Shown piece by piece: positions 43,782 through 50,872 of a stretch of 64,000 nucleotides of DNA; the first letter of the stretch is position 1, and each line of letters opens with the position of its first letter. Under the pieces are notes generated by a model. That model made no database searches, was not told where the DNA came from, and saw nothing but the letters and a program-made list of their open reading frames with translations. Both the position numbers and the translations under genes were made by a program. The DNA lies in the NCBI RefSeq assembly GCF_047730175.1, contig NZ_CP159833.1, positions 1,178,001-1,242,000 on the forward strand, read 5' to 3'. This DNA is from Marifrigoribacter sp047730175 (lineage in GTDB: Bacteria > Bacteroidota > Bacteroidia > Flavobacteriales > Flavobacteriaceae).

Positions 43782-45653
43782 CTAACGCCCCATATAAACT
43801 AACAATACTGAAATGTCGTTTGGTGAAACTCCACTTATTCTTGAAGCTTGTGATACCGTTACGGGCTTAATCGCTCTTAATTTTTCTAAAGCTTCATACG
43901 ATAGAGATTTAAGTTTGGAATAATCAAAATTCTCAGGAATTCGTATCCCTTCAAGTCGGGTTAACTTATCTGCATTGTTCTTTTCTTTTTCTATATAACC
44001 CGCATATTTAACTTGAATTTCGGTCTGCTGTAACACTTCTTCATCTATATCATTCTCCTTAATAAAAGCTTCGACATTATCAATTTTTCTCATATCATCC
44101 ATTGTAATGTTTGGACGAGAAAATGGTTTAAATAATTTATCACTTTGCTTAACTAAAGCAGAATCTTTTACTTCTAAAATAGGGTTTATTATTTCAGGTT
44201 TTACACTCGTGTCCTTAAAAAATTGAATAAAAGCATTAGATTTTTCTTGCTTTTTTTCCATGGTTTTCATTCGTTCATCAGATGCTAAACCTAATTTATG
44301 AGCCATTGGCGTTAATCTAAAATCAGCGTTATCTTGTCTCAATAAAGTTCTATATTCTGCCCTTGATGTAAACATTCGATAAGGCTCTTCTGTTCCCTTC
44401 GTAATTAAATCATCTATTAATACTCCAATATAAGCCTCATTTCTTTTTAATATAAACTCTCCTTTTTCTTTGGCTTTTAAGTGTGCGTTTATTCCCGCCA
44501 TTAATCCTTGAGAAGCCGCTTCTTCATATCCTGTAGTTCCATTAATTTGACCTGCAAAATAAAGCCCTGAAACTAATTTTGTCTCTAAAGTGTGTCTTAA
44601 TTGTGTGGGTGGAAAATAATCGTATTCGATTGCATATCCAGGTCTAAAAAACTTTACATTTTCAAAACCTGCAACTTCCTTTAATGCTTTGTATTGAACA
44701 TCTTCAGAAAGTGAAGTTGAAAAACCATTGATATAATATTCTACAGTGTTCCATCCTTCAGGCTCTACAAATAATTGATGCCTATCCTTATCTGCAAATC
44801 TGTTTATTTTTTCTTCAATAGAAGGACAATATCTAGGTCCAGAACTTTTTATAGCTCCGTTGAACATCGGTGATTTTTCAAACCCTTCTTTTAGTAGTTC
44901 ATGAACTTGCGTACTTGTGTAAGACATATAACACAAACGTTGTTTCGTCAATCTAGATGTTTTATCTGAATAGGAAAATTTTTCCGGATGTTCATCTCCT
45001 GGTTGTTCAATCATTTTGGAGAAATCCAAAGAACGACCATCAACTCTCGGTGGTGTTCCCGTTTTCATTCTTCCAGCCTTAAAACCAAAATCAATAAGAT
45101 CTTTCGTAATTCCTGTTGAAGCAGATTCTCCAGCTCTTCCTCCGCCAAAGTTTTTATCTCCAATATGGATTAATCCATTTAAAAAAGTTCCGTTCGTTAA
45201 AATAACAGTTTTGGAACGTATTTCTAGTCCAAGCGAGGTTCGTATCCCAACTATTTCATCATTTTCAACGATTAGCCCAGACACCATTTCTTGATAGAAA
45301 TCTAGGTTAGGGGTATTTTCTAACATCAACCTCCAAGTTTCAGAAAAGCGCATGCGATCACTTTGTACCCTAGGACTCCACATAGCAGGTCCTTTAGATT
45401 TATTTAGCATTTTAAACTGGATTGCTGAAGAATCTGAAACAATCCCGCTATAACCGCCTAAGGCATCAATTTCGCGCACAATTTGTCCTTTAGCTATTCC
45501 TCCCATGGCGGGATTGCAAGACATTTGCGCAATATTTTGAAGGTTCATTGTAACCAATAGGGTTTTAGACCCCAAATTAGCAGCGGCAGCTGCGGCTTCT
45601 GAACCCGCATGGCCTCCACCAACCACTATAACATCGTATTTATTAGGAAACAT
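43782..45653 (-). CDS. mnmG: tRNA uridine-5-carboxymethylaminomethyl modification enzyme, FAD subunit
   Basis: 623 residues, normal length. The FAD loop is DVIVVGGGHAGSEAAAAAAN. GidA signatures are CNPAMGGIAKGQIVREIDALGG, GFKAGRMKTGTPPRVDGRSLD, GPRYCPSIEEKI and GQINGTTGYEEAASQGLMAG. The C-terminal domain ends RISGVSPNDISVLLVYMGR. With MnmE it modifies the wobble uridine of several tRNAs. The gene stands between two parS-like sites; gidA often lies near the replication origin, which fits. Confidence 0.98.
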   Translation of the reverse strand: MFPNKYDVIVVGGGHAGSEAAAAAANLGSKTLLVTMNLQNIAQMSCNPAMGGIAKGQIVREIDALGGYSGIVSDSSAIQFKMLNKSKGPAMWSPRVQSDRMRFSETWRLMLENTPNLDFYQEMVSGLIVENDEIVGIRTSLGLEIRSKTVILTNGTFLNGLIHIGDKNFGGGRAGESASTGITKDLIDFGFKAGRMKTGTPPRVDGRSLDFSKMIEQPGDEHPEKFSYSDKTSRLTKQRLCYMSYTSTQVHELLKEGFEKSPMFNGAIKSSGPRYCPSIEEKINRFADKDRHQLFVEPEGWNTVEYYINGFSTSLSEDVQYKALKEVAGFENVKFFRPGYAIEYDYFPPTQLRHTLETKLVSGLYFAGQINGTTGYEEAASQGLMAGINAHLKAKEKGEFILKRNEAYIGVLIDDLITKGTEEPYRMFTSRAEYRTLLRQDNADFRLTPMAHKLGLASDERMKTMEKKQEKSNAFIQFFKDTSVKPEIINPILEVKDSALVKQSDKLFKPFSRPNITMDDMRKIDNVEAFIKENDIDEEVLQQTEIQVKYAGYIEKEKNNADKLTRLEGIRIPENFDYSKLKSLSYEALEKLRAIKPVTVSQASRISGVSPNDISVLLVYMGR

Positions 45654-45664
45654 ATATATATATT

Positions 45665-45680
45665 TGTTCCACGTGGAACA
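45665..45680. promoter_or_regulatory. parS: parS site (ParB binding), perfect palindrome, upstream of mnmG
   Basis: tgttccacgtggaaca is a perfect 16-bp palindrome matching parS. It lies 12 bp upstream of the mnmG ATG, between the -7 box at 45702-45709 and the start codon, so ParB binding could also touch mnmG expression. Confidence 0.88.
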
Positions 45681-45701
45681 GTAAAATTAAAATTAAGCCT
45701 G

Positions 45702-45709
45702 CAAATATA
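45702..45709 (-). promoter_or_regulatory. -7 box TATATTTG for mnmG
   Basis: The minus strand reads TATATTTG 49 bp before the mnmG start. The predicted leader contains the parS palindrome. Confidence 0.45.
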
Positions 45710-45764
45710 GTTAAATAACTTATAATCAGGTGATTGTATTTGTAATAAATTGAATATCAAACAA

Positions 45765-46181
45765 CTATAAAAAAACTCTTCCTGTTAAAGCTTCATCTTC
45801 CTTATTTTTCATAAGTAATGAATCTTCCTTCGATTTATCTTTATAGCCACAAAAATGAAGAATCCCATGTATCATAACTCGGTGTAATTCATCTAAAAAT
45901 GTAACATCGAAAATTTGTGCATTTTCTTTTACCCGTTCAATTGATATATAAACTTCACCATGTATTTCTTTCCCTAAACTGTTGTCGAAACTAATAATAT
46001 CTGTTAGGGTATCATGATTTAAAAAATCTACATTTAATTTATGAAGATACGTATCATCACAAAAAACAAATGTAATCTCTCCTAGTTCATGTTTTTCATT
46101 CGCAATTATAGTTGAAATCCAATCTGTAATCTCATTTGGATTAGTAAGTTGGAAGTCAGTTTCTGAATAAAATTCAATCAT
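45765..46181 (-). CDS. ybeY: endoribonuclease YbeY (rRNA maturation)
   Basis: 138 residues from the ATG at 46181 (MIEFYSETDFQL); an open extension to 46259 lies inside the upstream gene and is not family sequence. The zinc motif H-x3-H-x5-H appears as HRVMIHGILHFCGYKDKS, and FLNHDTLTDIISFD is the other signature. It is needed for 16S rRNA 3'-end processing and ribosome quality control. It overlaps the DUF4175 gene by eight bases and so is probably translated with it. Confidence 0.96.
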   Translation of the reverse strand: MIEFYSETDFQLTNPNEITDWISTIIANEKHELGEITFVFCDDTYLHKLNVDFLNHDTLTDIISFDNSLGKEIHGEVYISIERVKENAQIFDVTFLDELHRVMIHGILHFCGYKDKSKEDSLLMKNKEDEALTGRVFL

Positions 46182-49100
46182 TTTTCTTTTTAAAATACTC
46201 TTGTACTTTCTGTTTGTATTCTTGACGCAAAGGTAAGGCGTCTCTATTGAGTATTTCAATGGTATTAAAATATTTTTTTATCTCTTCGGGGTCTGTTCTT
46301 AATTTGTTTCGGTACTTATTTCTATTAGTTTGTGATTCACGCTTAGATTCTTGTCCTTGTTTAAAATTTGCTTTATCTAATTTTAATAATTCATATTTTA
46401 AGTTTAACATTCGCTCTAGCGTTCTATCATTAAAACCCTTATCTAATAACTGCTGCTCTATTCCTTCCATTTCTCTCAACAGATCTCCTCCGCTACCATT
46501 TAACCCTTCTTTACTTAGTTTATCTTGAAGCTGCTGACGTAGCATTTGTTGTTCTTTATAAATTTCAAATAATTCGCCATTCATTTCTTCACTATTCCCA
46601 TTACCATTTTCTCCTTCTTTCTTTCCGTTTTTACCACCTTGTCCTTCACCCTCTCCTTGACCTTCACCTTTTCCATCACCTTGTCCTTCACGCTCTCCTT
46701 CGCCTTGTCCTTCTCCTTCACCCTCTCCTTCACCTTCTTTGCCATCTTCACCTTTTCCTTTTTTACCAGCTTTTTTCATTTTTTCTGATAAACTTTCTTG
46801 TTTTTTAATAATGTCGGATAACTGAAAACCTTTCCCTTCTCCTTGACCTTCGCCTTGTCCTTTTCCTTTACCCTTTCCCATTCCCATCCCCATTTGGTTT
46901 TGCATATTACCTAATAAATCGCTTAAAAGCACCGCTAACTCATTTGCATTTGTGACAGTATATTGTTGATTAGATATTCCTTGGCGTATTTGGTTTTGAG
47001 CCAATCGATCTAAACTTTTATCTAAATTAAACTCTATGTTTGTTATTGATGAATTGATCTTCTCGCTTATAAGAGGTTGACGTAATGCCAGTACAAATAA
47101 ACTATCGTCTATGTGTTTAAAGTTTAATTTTAAATCATTTTGTTTGTTTAGTTTTTTTCCAAAAACAGCATTTCCATAATCTATGGATTTAAACTCATTC
47201 ATTAGATTTTCTTGTTCGAATGAAAAAACAACTAAATTGTCTAATACTTGGCGAAGCATTTCTACATCTTCTTCCATAGACTCTCCCCCACCTGACATCA
47301 TTTCAGCTTGCATTTGCTGACTCATTTCTTTCATCTTTTTGGCGGCCTTTTTTTGATTTTCAGAAGCTCCACTCTGATTTTCTTCTTTCAGTTTTTCTGT
47401 AGCATTTTCTTGCTCTTTCTCCACAATTTTTTCACCTATTTTATCTTGAGGGAGTTCCATGGGTTTTTTTAATTCTTCATTTTCTTTTTGAAGATCATCC
47501 ATTTGCTTTTTATATTCCTCAAATTTCTTATTCAATTCTTCTTGTGCTTCTTTGGTATTCTCTTCCTTTTTTGAATCGGCTAGCTTTTCTTGTTCTTCTG
47601 CAAGTTTGAAAAGTTCTTCTGAAAGCTTTTCAGCCTTTTTTGTAACATAATATCTTTTTGTAAGCTCTACTAATTGCTCTAAGTTTTTTTCTTGGTTTTT
47701 ATTTTGCTTCGCTAGCTTTTCAAGCTTTTCTGTTAAATCCTCTTTCTGAATTTTATCTTGTAATCTTTCTAATTCCTCTAATAACTTTTCATTCTTTTTA
47801 AGACGTTCTTCATTTTCTTCTAAACGTTCTTTTAACTGCTCCTTAAATGGATCTTCTTCATTTTCAGGTTGGAAATTCTCTAAGTTTTCTTTAAGTTCCT
47901 TAGAAAAATTCTTCATCATCTGCTCCTGTTGTTGCTGTCTTTTTATAAAATTTTCTAGCTTCTTTTTATCATTCCAATTAAGTTCTTTTTTCTCTTTTTG
48001 AGTTTTTGATAATTCTTGAAGGGCTTTATCGTCATCTTTCAGCTTTTCAAGTGATTTGTCTAATCCGTTTATGGTGTTTTCTTGATTTTGAAGCTGCTCC
48101 TTTTCTTTTTCATCTTGCGTTAATTTTTTAAAGAAAAACAAAGAAGATTTACTTGACTTGTAATTATGTAGCGCATCATTATCAAAAATCTCAAAGTAAT
48201 ATTCATAAGCGACTCCATCTTTTAAAACAATATCGTCTGGGAAAGAAAAAACAAAATCATCAAAATTATTAGCACTTATAGAAAGTGACTTACTTTTCTT
48301 TTGGCTATCATTCCCGATTGGATAATACACCAATTGAAGTTTGGTAAGTCCATAATCATCAGACACTTTTCCGAAGAAATACACCCTTTGACTATCGGTA
48401 CTATCTCGCTTTGATTCTACAGAAATTTCAGGATATTGATCCCGAACCACGCCTAAAGTAAAAGAAAGGTTTTCATAATCCTTTAATTCATTATTTGAAG
48501 TTGTGATAGTGTAATCTAATTTTCTATATACACTTTTTTTATGCGTAAACGCTGTGCCTTTTTCTGGATTACCCTCTTTAATAACAGTAAAAGCTACTGT
48601 TGTATCCTTCGTTTTTAAAGAAACCTCCTTGGTGTTTTTTGTATAAATATCCCAAGTAACTTTTGTGCCCTCAGGAATAGTGGCATTTCCAGTACTATTT
48701 AATATTTCATCCTTTTTACCAATATAAGATGGATAATCAAGTTTCATTTCAAAATAACTTAGTGATGGCGTTTTAACTACATTTAAAGTAAATTCTTTCG
48801 AAGTCACATTATTTGCACTAAAATTAAAGTCAATAGGTTCTTTTGGTTGAAGGAAGGTATATTCGAAAAACCCTGGGGCTATTTGATGTAAATAATAGGT
48901 TTCATTGTTATAACTAATGCTCGCATTTTCAGGAAATACTTCTCCTTTGGTTTGAACTTTTAAAGTATAGCCTTTATTTTCAATTGCCTGTAATGATTTG
49001 TTTAAAATAAAAAAAGAAAAAGGGGCTGGCGGCTCATAAGCTGTGTCATAATTTACTACCCGCTTATAACTACTAGAAAAAATATCCTTTTCTCCTAAAA

Positions 49101-49602
49101 ATTGAATCAATAGAAATATAACTACTGGAATGGCAGCGTATTTTAAATATTTGCTGTTTTTCTTGAAATTAATAGCGCTTTTAAACGGAATTGGCTGTAA
49201 TTCGGTTGATTTTTGATCAATACTTGCTAATAATAGTTCAGATTGTATTTGATTCTGATTTAACTGAATAACATTTAATAACTTATCGCTGACCTCTGGA
49301 AAATGATTTCCTATTAATTTGGAAGCCTCTTCGAAACTAATACCTTTTTGAAGGTTAAATAGTTTTGATAATGGGAAAGCGATAAACCTTATGAATAATG
49401 AAGATTCAACTGCAATAAAAAGCCAATAAAGAATTGATCTTCCCAAAGGTTTAAGCCATAGAAAATATTCGATCAATAGGGTAATTAAAAAATACAGCAA
49501 GCCAATTGCCAAAAAAAGAATAATTCCTTTAATTAATTCATTGGTATAATATTTTTTTATAAATTGTTCCAGCTTTTGCTGGATAATATTAAAGCTACTC
49601 AT
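46174..49602 (-). CDS. DUF4175 family large membrane-anchored coiled-coil protein
   Basis: 1142 residues from the ATG at 49602 (MSSFNIIQQKLEQF). An ATG at 49644 is in frame, but the 14 extra residues come from a palindromic repeat (49606-49625) and should be discounted. Two or three N-terminal membrane helices (about 25-90) and another near 155 precede a beta-rich periplasmic part. About 520-780 is long Glu/Lys-rich coiled coil. A Met/Gln-rich region and then two low-complexity blocks of Gly-Glu-Gly-Gln type (about 905-925 and 945-990) lead to a conserved C-terminus (LPLRQEYKQKVQEYFKKKND). It fits Bacteroidota DUF4175, of unknown function. Confidence 0.85.
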   Translation of the reverse strand: MSSFNIIQQKLEQFIKKYYTNELIKGIILFLAIGLLYFLITLLIEYFLWLKPLGRSILYWLFIAVESSLFIRFIAFPLSKLFNLQKGISFEEASKLIGNHFPEVSDKLLNVIQLNQNQIQSELLLASIDQKSTELQPIPFKSAINFKKNSKYLKYAAIPVVIFLLIQFLGEKDIFSSSYKRVVNYDTAYEPPAPFSFFILNKSLQAIENKGYTLKVQTKGEVFPENASISYNNETYYLHQIAPGFFEYTFLQPKEPIDFNFSANNVTSKEFTLNVVKTPSLSYFEMKLDYPSYIGKKDEILNSTGNATIPEGTKVTWDIYTKNTKEVSLKTKDTTVAFTVIKEGNPEKGTAFTHKKSVYRKLDYTITTSNNELKDYENLSFTLGVVRDQYPEISVESKRDSTDSQRVYFFGKVSDDYGLTKLQLVYYPIGNDSQKKSKSLSISANNFDDFVFSFPDDIVLKDGVAYEYYFEIFDNDALHNYKSSKSSLFFFKKLTQDEKEKEQLQNQENTINGLDKSLEKLKDDDKALQELSKTQKEKKELNWNDKKKLENFIKRQQQQEQMMKNFSKELKENLENFQPENEEDPFKEQLKERLEENEERLKKNEKLLEELERLQDKIQKEDLTEKLEKLAKQNKNQEKNLEQLVELTKRYYVTKKAEKLSEELFKLAEEQEKLADSKKEENTKEAQEELNKKFEEYKKQMDDLQKENEELKKPMELPQDKIGEKIVEKEQENATEKLKEENQSGASENQKKAAKKMKEMSQQMQAEMMSGGGESMEEDVEMLRQVLDNLVVFSFEQENLMNEFKSIDYGNAVFGKKLNKQNDLKLNFKHIDDSLFVLALRQPLISEKINSSITNIEFNLDKSLDRLAQNQIRQGISNQQYTVTNANELAVLLSDLLGNMQNQMGMGMGKGKGKGQGEGQGEGKGFQLSDIIKKQESLSEKMKKAGKKGKGEDGKEGEGEGEGEGQGEGEREGQGDGKGEGQGEGEGQGGKNGKKEGENGNGNSEEMNGELFEIYKEQQMLRQQLQDKLSKEGLNGSGGDLLREMEGIEQQLLDKGFNDRTLERMLNLKYELLKLDKANFKQGQESKRESQTNRNKYRNKLRTDPEEIKKYFNTIEILNRDALPLRQEYKQKVQEYFKKKND
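46637..46762. repeat. degenerate hexanucleotide repeat inside the DUF4175 gene
   Basis: About twenty imperfect copies of a six-base unit (plus strand ccttca/ccttct/ccttgt/ccctct) encode Gly-Glu and Gly-Gln pairs. A second, shorter tract lies at about 46832-46890. Such tracts can change length by slippage in whole two-residue steps, keeping the frame. Confidence 0.75.
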
Positions 49603-49605
49603 TTC

Positions 49606-49625
49606 ATTCTCGCGAAAGCGGGAAT
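49606..49625. repeat. 20-bp hairpin repeat (attctcgcgaaagcgggaat)
   Basis: Near-perfect palindrome of the ATTCCCGC-TTTC-GCGGGAAT type, four bases upstream of the DUF4175 start codon on the minus strand. A relative (attcctgtttatacaggaat) follows at 49658-49677. It may form a hairpin in the leader and affect translation. Confidence 0.75.
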
Positions 49626-49657
49626 CTCTACCAGCTTTACACATTTTAATAATTAAG

Positions 49658-49677
49658 ATTCCTGTTTATACAGGAAT
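49658..49677. repeat. 20-bp hairpin repeat (attcctgtttatacaggaat)
   Basis: Perfect 8-bp arms (attcctgt/acaggaat) with a 4-base centre, in the divergent gap between the DUF4175 and alkB-type genes, 32 bp from the hairpin at 49606-49625. Confidence 0.7.
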
Positions 49678-49720
49678 TAACATCTAAAATAGCACAAATA
49701 TTAGTCCGAAACTTAATTTT

Positions 49721-50761
49721 ATGATAGATTTAAAATACTTGGTGGCGTATTCAATTCCTGTATCAGCAATTATCGGATTAAGCCTACAGGGATATTGGAG
49801 TTTTTTTACTCCTATTTTTGCCTTTGTACTAATCCCTATTCTTGAAATATTATTGCCACTTCAGAATAAAAATAATTCAGAAAAAGAAAGAGATCTAAAG
49901 TCTAAAAGCTTCTTTTTTGATGTATTGTTATTATTAAACATTCCTTTTGTTTACGGTATTTTAGGGTGGTTTTTATGGAGTTTACAGTTTAATAATTATA
50001 CCGCAACAGAATTAATTGGTCTTATCTTTTCCGTAGGGATTGTACTTGGGTCTAACGGAATTAATGTCGCACATGAATTAGGTCATAGAAAAAGTACTTG
50101 GCAAAAAATGGCTGGTAAGTTTTTACTCCTACCCTCTTTATATATGCATTTTTATATAGAACATAATTTTGGTCATCATTTAAATGCGGCTACAAAAGAA
50201 GACCCCGCAAGTGCGAAATACAATCAAACCGTATATTCTTTTTGGTGTACTTCTATTAGTAGGCAATATTTTAGTGCTTGGAAAATTCAAGGAAATCTTT
50301 TAAAATCAAGAGAATCCCGATTTCTCGGGATTTACAACGATATGCTTTGGTATGTGATTTTTCAATCTTTGTATTTAGGCGCTATTTATTACTTTTTAAG
50401 TCTTCAAATTATGTTGTTCGCTATTCTAATTGCTGTTATTGGCATCGTTTTATTAGAATCTATAAATTATATCGAACATTATGGATTGCGACGAAATAAA
50501 ATCAAAAGCGGCCGTTACGAAAGAGTTGCTGAAATACATTCGTGGAATTCTAACCACATTTTAGGGCGTATTATGTTGTATGAATTAACACGACATAGCG
50601 ACCACCATTATAAATCACATAAAAAATATCAATTGTTGGATTGCCATGAAACCAGTCCGCAAATGCCTTATGGCTATCCAACATCGCTGGTTTTAGCTTT
50701 AGTTCCTCCCTTATGGTTTTCGATTATGAATAAAAGAATTCCTGCTGAAATGAAGGGTTAG
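49721..50761 (+). CDS. alkane 1-monooxygenase/fatty acid hydroxylase-like membrane di-iron enzyme
   Basis: 346 residues with about six membrane helices. The histidine boxes of the AlkB family are present in order: HELGHRKS (about residue 117), EHNFGHHLNAATKEDPASA (about 147), NYIEHYGLRR (about 248), and TRHSDHHYKSHKKYQ (about 287). These bind two irons for oxygen-dependent hydroxylation of alkanes or similar chains in the inner membrane. The substrate is not fixed; flavobacterial members may act on lipids. Codons for ESRFLGI (about residues 198-204) lie in a perfect hairpin of the dispersed 20-bp type. Rubredoxin is not encoded nearby. Confidence 0.9.
   Translation: MIDLKYLVAYSIPVSAIIGLSLQGYWSFFTPIFAFVLIPILEILLPLQNKNNSEKERDLKSKSFFFDVLLLLNIPFVYGILGWFLWSLQFNNYTATELIGLIFSVGIVLGSNGINVAHELGHRKSTWQKMAGKFLLLPSLYMHFYIEHNFGHHLNAATKEDPASAKYNQTVYSFWCTSISRQYFSAWKIQGNLLKSRESRFLGIYNDMLWYVIFQSLYLGAIYYFLSLQIMLFAILIAVIGIVLLESINYIEHYGLRRNKIKSGRYERVAEIHSWNSNHILGRIMLYELTRHSDHHYKSHKKYQLLDCHETSPQMPYGYPTSLVLALVPPLWFSIMNKRIPAEMKG
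50313..50332. repeat. 20-bp hairpin repeat inside the alkB-type gene
   Basis: aatcccgatttctcgggatt: perfect 8-bp arms and the central tttc shared with the intergenic hairpins at 49606-49625 (gaaa on this strand) and 50848-50866. It lies in frame and adds no stop. Confidence 0.65.
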
Positions 50762-50766
50762 GTTTG

Positions 50767-50774
50767 TATCTTTG
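50767..50774 (+). promoter_or_regulatory. -7 box TATCTTTG for gltX
   Basis: TATCTTTG five bases after the alkB-type stop codon and 98 bp before the gltX start. The predicted leader of about 90 bases carries the hairpin at 50848-50866. Confidence 0.5.
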
Positions 50775-50847
50775 CAGCCTTTAATTATGTTTCACCTTTT
50801 AAACAGTTTTCTCTCTTAACGCAGATAGCTACGTTTAAAATAAAAAG

Positions 50848-50866
50848 ATTCCCACTTTCGTGGGAT
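50848..50866. repeat. hairpin repeat in the gltX leader
   Basis: attcccactttcgtgggat: arms cccac/gtggg around tttc, ending six bases before the gltX ATG. It could sequester the start region in RNA. Confidence 0.65.
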
Positions 50867-50872
50867 ATATAT

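Noticed and set aside
46182..46259. Longer YbeY start
   Set aside because: The extra 26 residues overlap the DUF4175 coding end and are not part of the YbeY family; the ATG at 46181 gives normal length.
49603..49644. N-terminal extension of the DUF4175 protein (MCKAGRDSRFRENE)
   Set aside because: These codons lie in the palindromic repeat; the next ATG gives the expected start before the first membrane helix.
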